Source: Arthrobacter sp.
GTDB taxonomy: Bacteria > Actinomycetota > Actinomycetes > Actinomycetales > Micrococcaceae
DNA length: 64,000 nt
Direction of reading: 5' to 3'
Assembly (NCBI RefSeq): GCF_031179985.1
Contig: NZ_JAPSHJ010000011.1
Location: 43,207-107,206 of the forward strand
Numbering within the stretch: the first letter of the stretch is position 1; each line of letters begins with the position of its first letter. Position numbers and translations under genes: made by a program. The notes beneath the pieces were generated by a model that did no database searches, was not told the DNA's origin, and worked only from the letters and a program-made list of their open reading frames with translations. Of this stretch, positions 55,319 through 63,803 are shown piece by piece.

Positions 55319-55612
55319 ATGGCAGGGCAGGGGAAAGTGCGTGTCCGGGACTGCGCGGAGCTCTCAGCAGGTGATGACATCGAGGCGTGGCATAAAGGAA
55401 GACTATTTCACCGCGGACGGGTGACAAGGGTGCTTCCGTCCACCGGGCTTTTTTGGATGGAAGACCTCACATCGGGAACCCGGCGCCTCCTGGACGTTGA
55501 GGCGCTGGATGTGGTGCTGTCTGATCCGCCGAAGGCCCAGGCGGCAGCCGGCCCCCAGCGTGTGGAGCAGCCAAACATGGATCCAAACCATGTTTGGTTC
55601 TCGTCAGCGTAG
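55319..55612 (+). CDS. Small hypothetical protein
   Basis: 97 aa from the ATG at 55319, which has GGGAGGA seven bases upstream; an ATG at 55313 is too close to that site. Predicted small beta-barrel-like core (GDDIEAWHKGRLFHRGRVTR, LFWMEDLTSGTRRLLD) resembling an SH3-like fold. Not recognised. It stands alone between the small minus-strand genes and the M24 gene. Confidence 0.6.
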   Translation: MAGQGKVRVRDCAELSAGDDIEAWHKGRLFHRGRVTRVLPSTGLFWMEDLTSGTRRLLDVEALDVVLSDPPKAQAAAGPQRVEQPNMDPNHVWFSSA

Positions 55613-55660
55613 AAGGGGTTTACGTTTAGGGCTGCACAGGTTCCTCAATCTGCAACCTCC

Positions 55661-56812
55661 TTACAGTTCCAGCGTCAGGGGCCGTTGAAGCCCGTTGACT
55701 GACGTTGTGGGCCAACGCGGGTCAACACTGAGGATGGCGATCCCTGATTCGGTCAATTGCACGGTGTCCTCGATCTTGACGCTTGGCCCGGAGGGATTCC
55801 ACGTAAACGTCTGGTTCAGGACTACTTCGTCCTCCGTAGCTGCGGTAGCCCGCGGGTCGCGCCCCGCATAGCCGGCCACGCCGCCCTGGTGATGCAGTGT
55901 CCATTGCTCCGGCCCAAAGCCATTCCGTGCGTACGATCTTTGGATCTCCCGGAAAATGCTGTTGAGCCTGACGCCGGGAACTGTCGCATCAAAGATATCC
56001 GCTTCAACAGCCGTAAGGCGGGACTCGGCGTCGAGCTCGGCGGGGGTGCCGCCGTCGAACCTGACCCAGCGGGTGGCGTTGGCAACAAGGCCGTTCCGGC
56101 GGGCGCACACCACTGCCATTGCCCTGCGGCCCAGGGGGTTGTGGGTGGGAAGAGGGTGCCGGAATGTGCTGCGGGTGGTCCCGTTGCAGAGAAGCACCAG
56201 GGGTTCCGCGCCCATGGCCACAATCCGGCTGGCAAGCTGGGCGGCGATTTCGAGCTCAGTTGTCCCGGGAGTGGCACGCGAGAGGACATCCGTCAGGACT
56301 GCAGCCGTGTCCGCGTTGAGCTGGGCGTAGCGGGTACTTTCGGCCGGGAGGAAGGCCTGGCGGGCGCCCCGCAGCTGTGCTGCAACTTCGGACTCGGCCA
56401 AGGGGTTGCTGCCAGCCAATTCCCGCGCGACGGCCTCGAGGGAACCGTGCCAGGGTGCAGCGTGGACAGATACCTCGGGGGGCACTTCCTCGGCGGCCAT
56501 CCGCTCGGCCTCGTTGTTGAACGTCACCAGATGATCGCCGCTGTGTGTCACGAGCATCGCTGCTATCGGGGCTCCCGCCAGGCTGATGTGCACACGGCTG
56601 CCGTCCAGGTACCAGCAGAGCGAAGTGTTGCTCGTCAGCAGCAGGGAGTCGGTCCCCGCGGCGTCCATGATGTCGAGCACACGCCGTCTTTTGACGGCAC
56701 GGTCTGCAGCGTTCCCCGGTGCAGCTGGCGTGTTCTCCGTCGATGTATCCGGGGCTGACGCTTCCACCGCCGAAGTATTCGGACCGGTGGAGTCGATGAT
56801 GATCTTGCTCAT
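55661..56812 (-). CDS. M24 pita-bread-fold protein lacking most metal ligands
   Basis: 383 aa. An N-terminal creatinase-like domain (LLLTSNTSLCWYLDGSRVH) and a C-terminal pita-bread domain are visible. Of the five metal ligands of aminopeptidase P-type enzymes, the two aspartates and the first glutamate are replaced (VANATRWVRF, FTWNPSG), while the histidine (LHHQGGVAGY) and last glutamate (VKIEDTVQLTESG) remain. It is unlikely to be an active metallopeptidase. It overlaps the fused oxidoreductase gene by ATGA, so it is probably part of the sugar regulon. Confidence 0.85.
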   Translation of the reverse strand: MSKIIIDSTGPNTSAVEASAPDTSTENTPAAPGNAADRAVKRRRVLDIMDAAGTDSLLLTSNTSLCWYLDGSRVHISLAGAPIAAMLVTHSGDHLVTFNNEAERMAAEEVPPEVSVHAAPWHGSLEAVARELAGSNPLAESEVAAQLRGARQAFLPAESTRYAQLNADTAAVLTDVLSRATPGTTELEIAAQLASRIVAMGAEPLVLLCNGTTRSTFRHPLPTHNPLGRRAMAVVCARRNGLVANATRWVRFDGGTPAELDAESRLTAVEADIFDATVPGVRLNSIFREIQRSYARNGFGPEQWTLHHQGGVAGYAGRDPRATAATEDEVVLNQTFTWNPSGPSVKIEDTVQLTESGIAILSVDPRWPTTSVNGLQRPLTLEL

Positions 56813-58854
56813 GAGTTGTCCCCCAGGGAGTCAATGAGATGTTGGATTCCGGAGGTGTCCAGGCGTCCGTCGGCCACGAGCACCGTGACACTCCGTTCAA
56901 CCGGGTCACCGGCACTTGCTATCGCCGGTTCTTCCCAAGCCAGGGCCTGACCGACCCCGGGATAACCCGAGACTCTGACGAACCAGGGGTCCACAGAACC
57001 CGGGGCTGCGACGAAGACGAGAGTAGCCCCTTTGCCCCCTACCTCGGCGCTCCAGGCCAACCATGGCGAGACACTCCCGTGCACCGTTGCTTCCCCGGAG
57101 CCGCTGGCCGTGCGTACGTCAACGTTTTGGCCAGCGGGCAACCGCCAGAAAAACCCGCCGTAACCGCCCTCGTGCCGGCCGTTTGACCCGGGGCTTCCCA
57201 GGCTGACTGGCCGGTCACCGGCAGGAGAGAGCGTGAAGCCAAGGCTCAAGAGCCACGTGTTGGGGTCGACGGCGGACCAGTTCCACTCGCGTCGTTCGCG
57301 GAGGACAGCGTGACCGTCCGGTGCAAGCCACTCGAGATTCTGGGTCAGCGATCCTTCAACCTGCTCCGCAGAGGTGATCACGATCCGGCCATGATCGGGC
57401 CGCCAAACATACGCGCCGGACTGCCGGGTATAGGTCCGCCCGCCCCAGAAATTGACGCCGTCAACGTCCTGGATTGCCACCCCTGCGCCGAGGTGCCACA
57501 CGTGGTCCTCTGGAAGGTGATCGGTCACTACCGTCCCCGAGAGGGTAGACACCGGATGAAGGTAGGGACGAGGGGAGGAGGTGGGCATAATGTTGCCGCC
57601 ATCGTTTTCGACAGCCAGGGTGGTCCCGTCCAGGATGAGCCTTACGCCAGCCTTTTCAGGAGGCTTCGCCCAGGAGGCCCCGAGCTCGCTGAAGGTCGAC
57701 TGCGAAAGGACGGCGCGGCGGATAAGTGCACGGATGTTATGAATCACCGGACGGGCAGCGTCGCCGTCGCCCTCCCACTTCACGTGCTCGCCGCCGATTG
57801 GCAACGGCGGCTCTGCTGTACGGATCGCCTCCAGCACCGTCATAAACGCTCCGGTTCCTTTCAGCGGGCTTAGCAGGGCAGCGCCGGTTCGACGTGCTTC
57901 AAGCAGGTTCTCCAGCAGGTCTGTTCGCGGGAAAGTTTCACTGCGCTCGCCGTCGGGAGTGGTTATTGCCAAGAGGTCCTCGGTGTAAAAGAGTTCAGCC
58001 TTGCCCTGTGTCCCGAAGACGGTAATGGAAGGAGCGGTTTGCTCGTCCGCACACAGTGTCAAGGCGCAGAGCACCAGTGTCCCGGCAGAGGTGCGCACCC
58101 GGATGACGGAGGTGTCATCGCTTTCGGTGTCGTGAGCGTGGTAGAGGTCTGTTTCAACAGAAGCGACGTCGGATACCGTACGAGCAGCCGCGATGCTTAA
58201 TGCCGTGGCCACTGCGTGAGCGAGGGCATTCGTGGCCACGCCGTCCACAACATCGGTGCCCTCCAGGCTGCGCTTCCCGGCCCAGCGGGAGCGCTTGAAG
58301 TAAGCGAGGTTCCGCACCCACGTTCCTTCTGCTCCCACGCTCCGGACTTCGCCGATCTCTCCCGATGCAATGAGGCGCTCTATGGCAGGAAGTGCATGGG
58401 AGCCCAGGCTCTGGAATCCCACCTGTACCAGGCTGCCGGCTTCTTCCGCTGCTGCCAGGACGGCATCGAATTGGGCCATCGAGCCCACAGGAGGCTTCTC
58501 CATGTATACGTCGGCACCGGCAGCAATGGCTGCGAGGGCGAGTGGGGCGTGGGTCTGGATCGGGGTCGCGAGGATAACCACATCCGGAACCGGTCCGGCG
58601 CTGAGCAATTCGTCCAGTGAGCTGTAAACACCCACATCCTTGCCCAGAGTTCCTGTGGCGGGGGGATTTGGATCAGCTACTCCGACGAGTTCCACCAAGC
58701 CTTCGGCCTGAAGCCGTTGCAGGTTATCCAGATGGTGCAGCCCGTAACCGTGGGCGCCAACGAGGGCGATTCGGGCAGGGGATACGTTCCGGGAAGATAC
58801 AACTTCGGAGCGGACAGTTTCCGGAGGGCTCTTCGCCGTAGTCGTTTCAGTCAT
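56809..58854 (-). CDS. Gfo/Idh/MocA oxidoreductase fused to PmoA-like (DUF6807) domain
   Basis: 681 aa, two domains. Residues about 25-370: Rossmann loop IALVGAHGYGLHHLDNL, EKPPVGSM catalytic motif and the (alpha/beta) substrate domain. Residues about 395-680: a DUF6807/PmoA-like beta-sandwich (TDHLPEDHVWHLGAGVAI, NFWGGRTYTRQSGAYVWRP, HEGGYGGFFWRLP). The two are usually separate neighbouring genes. Operator B lies 52 bp upstream of its start. Probably acts on a glycoside-derived sugar. Confidence 0.9.
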   Translation of the reverse strand: MTETTTAKSPPETVRSEVVSSRNVSPARIALVGAHGYGLHHLDNLQRLQAEGLVELVGVADPNPPATGTLGKDVGVYSSLDELLSAGPVPDVVILATPIQTHAPLALAAIAAGADVYMEKPPVGSMAQFDAVLAAAEEAGSLVQVGFQSLGSHALPAIERLIASGEIGEVRSVGAEGTWVRNLAYFKRSRWAGKRSLEGTDVVDGVATNALAHAVATALSIAAARTVSDVASVETDLYHAHDTESDDTSVIRVRTSAGTLVLCALTLCADEQTAPSITVFGTQGKAELFYTEDLLAITTPDGERSETFPRTDLLENLLEARRTGAALLSPLKGTGAFMTVLEAIRTAEPPLPIGGEHVKWEGDGDAARPVIHNIRALIRRAVLSQSTFSELGASWAKPPEKAGVRLILDGTTLAVENDGGNIMPTSSPRPYLHPVSTLSGTVVTDHLPEDHVWHLGAGVAIQDVDGVNFWGGRTYTRQSGAYVWRPDHGRIVITSAEQVEGSLTQNLEWLAPDGHAVLRERREWNWSAVDPNTWLLSLGFTLSPAGDRPVSLGSPGSNGRHEGGYGGFFWRLPAGQNVDVRTASGSGEATVHGSVSPWLAWSAEVGGKGATLVFVAAPGSVDPWFVRVSGYPGVGQALAWEEPAIASAGDPVERSVTVLVADGRLDTSGIQHLIDSLGDNS

Positions 58855-58905
58855 GACCTGGTCCTTGGTGTTGAATCTGAAGCATTCTCTGCCTGTAAGA
58901 GTAGC

Positions 58906-58923
58906 TCAGAAAGCGGTTTCTCA
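58906..58923. promoter_or_regulatory. Operator B of the LacI regulon
   Basis: TCAGAAAGCGGTTTCTCA, matching the palindrome at 48567-48584 in 13 of 18 positions. It precedes the fused oxidoreductase gene on the minus strand and lies in the gap to the hydrolase gene. Confidence 0.65.
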
Positions 58924-58973
58924 TGCGCAGTGCAGCTTCCGTCCCTTGATTGGATTGGGGCTCTTGAGCCCAG

Positions 58974-60146
58974 CTATCCCTTGGTCGCGGGCGTACTGCT
59001 CAGGGTGTCCTGCAGGAATTGAGTTGCTTCCTCCTGCATCGAAACCGTGAACTCATGCCCGCCCGGCCAAAAGCTTCCTCTGTAATGGCTGGCCATCTTC
59101 AGCGCTAGCAGCTGCGCGTGGGCATCGCGCATTCCTTCCTCTGGAAACAGCTCGTCAGCTAAGGCGTACTGGACCAGCAAGCTTTCGGCCGAGGAATGCG
59201 CAGCCAGCTCGGGCCAATCGCCGAGGCGCCGAAGACCTGGCGTCTGCAGCAGCCAGGAGTGGGCATCAAGGTAGGCGGGAACCAGAGAATCGAAGGTAGT
59301 CATCATGCAGATGACCACGTAACTCCGAACCTTTGGACTCAATGCGGCAAGGGTCAGAGAGCGGCCCCCACCGCCTGAGAAACCGATGCACCCCAGCCTG
59401 TCGGCCGCCACACCGGGCAGTCCTGCCAGAATCTCCAGCGCTGCCAGGTCATCGTGGGCCACCATGCCGGCGAAGCTCGTCCCTAGTAGCCCGGCAGCCT
59501 TGGCCACAGTGTCCTCATGGATGGCTGCGGCTGCGTTGTACAGGTCCGCTTGTGAAGGCACGACGCCGGCCTCCCGCCACTGGGCAAGTCTCGCCTCCAG
59601 GGCCGCCTCTGTCCGCCATGGTGGTGTGGTCAGGTCAAACCGGCGGCTGCCCCAGGCGAAGGTGTCATGGGCGAGCACCGCGAAGCCGCCTTTGGCCAGT
59701 TCTGTTGCCAGGCCTCGACCGTCGTAGTGGGCCATCCGGGACGCTTTTGCCAATGGATGACCAGTGGGAAGGTTCACCAGCCTCTCCGCCCCAATGAACT
59801 TGTTGCCGCCGTGGCAGTGCATAGCCAGAATCCCGGGCAGTGGCTCAGTGACTCCGCTGGGGCGCAGGTACCAGGCTCCGGTCTTGGGCCCAAAGCCCAA
59901 CTGCCAGCTGAGCCGAGAGGTGATGACGCCGTCGTACTCTTCTTCCCAATCCCACACCGAAACCGGGATGCCGGGAGACTCAGGAACCCCGAGTGCATCT
60001 GCGAGCCCTTGGGCTGCCGCGGAATCGGGCCGGTGCACCCCGGTTCCGCGGACGATTCCCCGGACGTAGTCCGGCCAGTCCTCATAACCGGGAATTGCGC
60101 TGGGTCTTGGGGCGGCCTGGGCCTGGTGGGATTGCTGCTCTGACAA
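58974..60146 (-). CDS. Acetyl-xylan-esterase/dienelactone-hydrolase-type alpha/beta hydrolase
   Basis: 390 aa. Nucleophile elbow GCIGFSGGGGRSLTLAAL, catalytic histidine in WPGGHEFTVSM, and an acid in LADELFPEEG. PGILAMHCHGGNKFIG is the oxyanion strand. No signal peptide, so it acts on imported esters. I prefer the TTG at 60146 (LSEQQSHQ) with GGAG ten bases upstream; a GTG at 60197 would nearly touch the preceding binding-protein gene. Probably removes acetyl groups from oligosaccharides. Confidence 0.83.
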   Translation of the reverse strand: MSEQQSHQAQAAPRPSAIPGYEDWPDYVRGIVRGTGVHRPDSAAAQGLADALGVPESPGIPVSVWDWEEEYDGVITSRLSWQLGFGPKTGAWYLRPSGVTEPLPGILAMHCHGGNKFIGAERLVNLPTGHPLAKASRMAHYDGRGLATELAKGGFAVLAHDTFAWGSRRFDLTTPPWRTEAALEARLAQWREAGVVPSQADLYNAAAAIHEDTVAKAAGLLGTSFAGMVAHDDLAALEILAGLPGVAADRLGCIGFSGGGGRSLTLAALSPKVRSYVVICMMTTFDSLVPAYLDAHSWLLQTPGLRRLGDWPELAAHSSAESLLVQYALADELFPEEGMRDAHAQLLALKMASHYRGSFWPGGHEFTVSMQEEATQFLQDTLSSTPATKG

Positions 60147-60200
60147 GAAAGGACTCCGAAATGGTTGGTGGACACCCTGAGGCAGGGCTGCAGGCACGGG

Positions 60201-61496
60201 CTAGCCGAGGTTCTGGTTCACCTCGGAGATGAGGGCCTTTGCGGCATCGCGCGGGCTGATCTTGCCGAACAGCACGTCAGTATTCTGGCGGGTCAACACT
60301 TCCATGGTGGCGGAAGATCCGGCGGGGAAGGGCAGGGGAGCTTCAAGGTTCATCTCCGCGACCCGGTCCAAGTAGCCTGCTTCCTTTTTCTGCCCTTCCT
60401 TCAGCAGCGGCTCGATGGCTGCCTTGGTGTCAGTGTTGGCGGGCATCCCGCGGTCGGTCTTGATCAGCTTGCCGGCATCTGGGCTGTTGACCAGGAAGTT
60501 CAGGAACTTGGCGGTTTCCTTGGGGTGCTTCGACTTGGCGGAGATGGCGTATTCCATGGAGCTGCGTAGCCAGGTTCCGCCCTTTGAGGACTCTCCGGGC
60601 AGCTTGAGCATCTCCAGCGGGGCGTCTGAGTAGGAGATCATTTGATTGCTCCAGGAGAGCTTCATACCCTGCTTGCCCTGCCCTAGAAGCGTTTGCTCCG
60701 GCTGCGAAGACGCATCCTCAACCGTCTGTGAAGCGCTAGGTGCACCACCCGTTTCCATGAGCGTCTTGTTCAGCTCGAACCATTTGGTGGCTGTGTCTTC
60801 GCTGATGGCAAGCTTCTTGCCGTCGTCGGCGTAGAGCTTTTCACCGTGTTGGCGGGCCCAGACGGCGAGGAAGGAATCGTTGGCCATGGAGGTGGTGCCA
60901 AAGGTGCCTTGCGGGGAGTTTTTGGAGATTTTTTCAGCAATGTCCGCGTAGTCGTCCCAGGTCCACTTTTCGTCGTCGGGAAGCTCGACGCCGGCCGCCT
61001 TGAAGACGTTGGGGTCGATGACCATGGACATCGCGTTGACGCCCGCTGTGACGGTGTATTGCTTTCCTTCTATCTGCCCGAGTTCGAGGGTCCCGTCGGC
61101 AAACTTGGAGGTGTCGATCTCCTCCCGGACTTTTTCAAGGTCCAGAAGGACGCCGCGGGTGGCGTATTCGCTCGGGTACGAGCCGCTCATCGTGAAAATG
61201 TCAGGGGTTGTGCCGCCTGCGATCTGGGTCGCCATCTTGTCCCAGTAAGAGCTGAATTCTGTCGTCTCGCCTTGGACTTTGATGGTGGGGTTTGCTGCCT
61301 CAAAGGCCTTGATGACTTCCTGGGTTGTTTTAGCCCGGGCGTCGTTACCCCACCAGGAAAAGCGGATGGTAACCGGCTTCTCAACCGTCCCTTCCTGGTC
61401 AGCCGATGAGCCGGCGCCGCAACCGGTGAACAGGAGTGCCGAGGCGGCCCCCGCCGCGACCGCACCCAGGAAAGTTCTCGCGAGACCAAACTTCAT
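60201..61496 (-). CDS. ABC sugar transporter substrate-binding lipoprotein
   Basis: 431 aa family 1 solute-binding protein. Signal peptide with lipobox LFTGC followed by GAGSSAD; the fold begins TIRFSWWGNDARAK. ATG 61496 with GTAGGACA upstream. It is the first gene of a minus-strand unit with the hydrolase gene and faces the two permease genes across a shared operator region. Ligand is likely an acetylated or uronate-containing oligosaccharide, by context. Confidence 0.92.
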   Translation of the reverse strand: MKFGLARTFLGAVAAGAASALLFTGCGAGSSADQEGTVEKPVTIRFSWWGNDARAKTTQEVIKAFEAANPTIKVQGETTEFSSYWDKMATQIAGGTTPDIFTMSGSYPSEYATRGVLLDLEKVREEIDTSKFADGTLELGQIEGKQYTVTAGVNAMSMVIDPNVFKAAGVELPDDEKWTWDDYADIAEKISKNSPQGTFGTTSMANDSFLAVWARQHGEKLYADDGKKLAISEDTATKWFELNKTLMETGGAPSASQTVEDASSQPEQTLLGQGKQGMKLSWSNQMISYSDAPLEMLKLPGESSKGGTWLRSSMEYAISAKSKHPKETAKFLNFLVNSPDAGKLIKTDRGMPANTDTKAAIEPLLKEGQKKEAGYLDRVAEMNLEAPLPFPAGSSATMEVLTRQNTDVLFGKISPRDAAKALISEVNQNLG

Positions 61497-61551
61497 TGTC
61501 CTACCCCTCGTTTGTGGTTTTCCCGTTCTTGGCTCTACAGTGATCCAGACC

Positions 61552-61576
61552 ACAGAAAACGCTTTCTCGAAAGCTA
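61552..61576 (-). promoter_or_regulatory. Operator C and -10 box of the binding-protein promoter
   Basis: ACAGAAAACGCTTTCTCG (61552-61569) follows directly on the minus strand from TAGCTT (61576-61571), the -10 box. The -35 box TTGACT is at 61599-61594, with 17 bp between. The operator therefore covers the transcription start. Confidence 0.7.
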
Positions 61577-61593
61577 GCAAAAGGCTATACAGG

Positions 61594-61614
61594 AGTCAAG
61601 AAAGCGTTTACTTT
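61594..61614. promoter_or_regulatory. Operator D and divergent promoter elements
   Basis: CAAGAAAGCGTTTACTTT (61597-61614) is the weakest copy of the regulon operator. It lies over the minus-strand -35 box TTGACT and six bases after TATACA (61586-61591), a possible -10 box for the rightward permease operon. One repressor pair could close both promoters. Confidence 0.55.
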
Positions 61615-61698
61615 GGTACCTGAACGCTTCGGCCGGTTGAAGAAGTCCGCTGACTTCCCCCAGGTGACCAGCGGGGCCGCGATGATAAAGGAGACAAG

Positions 61699-61782
61699 AT
61701 GGCCGTGACAACACATGGCATGCAGGGGGCGGCATTGCTGAGCCGGACCTGCTCCACAACGACGGCGCAGGAGCCGACATGA
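61699..61782 (+). CDS. 27-codon leader ORF coupled to the permease gene
   Basis: AAAGGAG lies seven bases before the ATG at 61699, and the frame (MAVTTHGMQGAALLSRTCST and TTAQEPT) ends in TGA that overlaps the permease ATG as ATGA. The permease itself has only GCAGGAG before its ATG. A leader peptide for translational coupling is likely; it has no recognisable family. Confidence 0.45.
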   Translation: MAVTTHGMQGAALLSRTCSTTTAQEPT

Positions 61783-62723
61783 GCGCAATCAGTGAGCTCT
61801 CCTCACTGACCCGGCGCAAGGGGCCAATCTCGGCCGCTGAAAGAAAAGCAAACGGGCGGGACAACAAGGCGGCCTATATATTTCTGCTGCCGTGGCTGGT
61901 GGGGCTGCTCGCCATCACTATCGGCCCGATGATCATGTCCCTGTACCTTTCCTTTACTGACTACAACCTGCTGCAGCCCCCTGAATGGACGGGCCTGGAT
62001 AACTTCACCAGGATGCTCACCGACGCCCGCCTTCATAATTCACTCGGTGTCACATTCACATACGTACTCGTGGGCGTGCCCCTGCAGTTGGCGGTCGCCC
62101 TGCTGATCGCGTTGGTGCTCGACAAAGGGCTTCGTGGTCTGCCGTTTTACCGGTCGGTGTTCTATCTGCCGTCCCTCTTGGGAGGGTCCGTGGCGGTGGC
62201 CATCCTGTGGAAGCAGATCTTCGGCACTACAGGGCTGGTCAATCAGGCCCTCGCGATGGTGGGCATCCAGGGGCCGGGATGGATCTCTGACCCCAGCACT
62301 GCCCTCGGTTCCATCATCCTGCTGCATGTGTGGACTTTCGGTGCCCCCATGATTATCTTCCTCGCCGGCCTCCGCCAGATTCCCCATATGTACTACGAGG
62401 CCGCGGAAGTGGATGGGGCCAGTACTCTGCAAAAATTCTGGCGCATCACGCTTCCGATGCTCAGCCCCATCATCTTCTTCAATCTTGTGCTGCAGATCAT
62501 CGGGTCATTCCAGTCCTTTACGCAGGCATTCATCGTCTCCGGGGGCAACGGTGGGCCGTCCGATTCCACGATGTTCTTCACGCTGTACCTCTACCAGAAG
62601 GGCTTTGGCCAGTTCGACATGGGCTACGCGTCAGCCATGGCCTGGTTCCTGCTGGTAATCATCGGCGCATTCACTGCCGTCAACTTCATCGCTGCTAAGT
62701 ATTGGGTGTTCTACGATGACTAA
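61779..62723 (+). CDS. ABC sugar transporter permease, MalF type
   Basis: 314 aa, six membrane segments. EAA loop EAAEVDGASTLQKFWRITLP. It faces the binding-protein gene across the operator region and overlaps the next permease by 8 bp. Part of the regulon's importer; no ATPase gene in the window. Confidence 0.92.
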   Translation: MSAISELSSLTRRKGPISAAERKANGRDNKAAYIFLLPWLVGLLAITIGPMIMSLYLSFTDYNLLQPPEWTGLDNFTRMLTDARLHNSLGVTFTYVLVGVPLQLAVALLIALVLDKGLRGLPFYRSVFYLPSLLGGSVAVAILWKQIFGTTGLVNQALAMVGIQGPGWISDPSTALGSIILLHVWTFGAPMIIFLAGLRQIPHMYYEAAEVDGASTLQKFWRITLPMLSPIIFFNLVLQIIGSFQSFTQAFIVSGGNGGPSDSTMFFTLYLYQKGFGQFDMGYASAMAWFLLVIIGAFTAVNFIAAKYWVFYDD

Positions 62724-63657
62724 AATTCAGACCCTTCCCGCGGCGGACAGCAAGTCCGTCGACTCCACAAGCAAGCCGTTGCCGCCCCGTCGACCGCGCG
62801 AATCCAGGGGAAATCTGGCATTCAGCCGCAGTGCCCGCACCAAGGGATTGGTCAAGCACGCAATTCTGATCCTGACCGGCGGACTCATGATCTATCCGCT
62901 GGTATGGATGGTGGTTTCCTCGCTACGTCCCAACGATCTGATCTTCCGCGAACCGGGGTTGTGGCTCAACAGCTTGGAAATGAGCAACTACACGGATGGT
63001 TGGTCAGCCCTGACGCACCCGTTCGGTCACTACATGATTAACTCGGCAATCGTGGTGGTTGGCTCCATACTGGGCAACCTGATCTCCTGTTCGATGGCCG
63101 CCTACGCCTTTGCTCGGCTGCAATTCAACGGCAAGAAGCTGTTCTTCGGCATCATGCTGCTGACTATCATGCTGCCTTTCCACGTGGTGATCGTGCCGCA
63201 GTACATCCTGTTCTCCCAGATCGGCTGGGTGAACACCTTCTGGCCGCTGATTGTGCCGAAGCTCCTGGCCACGGACGCCTTCTTTATCTTCCTGATGGTG
63301 CAGTTCATCCGGGGCATTCCAAAGGAGCTTGACGAGGCTGCGAGGATCGACGGCGCCGGGCACCCCCGCATCTTCCTGCGCGTCATCCTGCCGCTCATGG
63401 TGCCGGCCTTGGCAACCACCACGATCTTTACCTTCATCTGGACGTGGAATGACTTCTTCGGGGCCCTGATCTACCTCACGGATCCTGACATGTTCACAGT
63501 GCCTGTTGCCCTGCGGGCTTTCGTCGATTCGCAATCCAGCACCAGCTGGGGATCCCTGTTCGCGATGTCAATTGTTTCCCTGCTCCCCGTCTTCCTGGTG
63601 TTCCTCTTCGGCCAGCGATTCCTTATCAAGGGAATCGCCACCACAGGCATCAAGTAG
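62716..63657 (+). CDS. ABC sugar transporter permease, MalG type
   Basis: 313 aa. EAA loop DEAARIDGAGHPRIFLRVILP, followed by TWNDFFGALIYL; C-terminus QRFLIKGIATTGIK is typical of MalG-type proteins. Start codon overlaps the upstream permease. About 45 cytoplasmic basic residues precede the first helix. Confidence 0.92.
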   Translation: MTKIQTLPAADSKSVDSTSKPLPPRRPRESRGNLAFSRSARTKGLVKHAILILTGGLMIYPLVWMVVSSLRPNDLIFREPGLWLNSLEMSNYTDGWSALTHPFGHYMINSAIVVVGSILGNLISCSMAAYAFARLQFNGKKLFFGIMLLTIMLPFHVVIVPQYILFSQIGWVNTFWPLIVPKLLATDAFFIFLMVQFIRGIPKELDEAARIDGAGHPRIFLRVILPLMVPALATTTIFTFIWTWNDFFGALIYLTDPDMFTVPVALRAFVDSQSSTSWGSLFAMSIVSLLPVFLVFLFGQRFLIKGIATTGIK

Positions 63658-63714
63658 CCTCAGAAGTTTCCGCCAGCTGCGTCTGTAGCAACAGCAACGG
63701 GACTCCAAATCAGT

Positions 63715-63729
63715 ACTTGTAATACAAGT
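63715..63729. promoter_or_regulatory. Palindrome over the -35 box of the last promoter
   Basis: ACTTGTAATACAAGT is a perfect 7-bp-arm palindrome with a 1-bp centre, overlapping TTGTAA (63717-63722), the -35 box of a promoter whose -10 is TAACAT (63740-63745; 17-bp spacer). The form resembles GntR-type operators. It differs from the LacI-type site just downstream. Confidence 0.5.
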
Positions 63730-63748
63730 TTCCACCTTGTAACATCAG

Positions 63749-63766
63749 TCGGAAAGCGTTTTCTCA
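63749..63766. promoter_or_regulatory. Operator E of the LacI regulon
   Basis: TCGGAAAGCGTTTTCTCA lies four bases after the -10 box TAACAT and covers the expected transcription start of the binding-protein gene at 63804. Confidence 0.65.
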
Positions 63767-63803
63767 TTTATTCGTTCCAGATCAAAGAAGATCGGAGTTT
63801 CAA

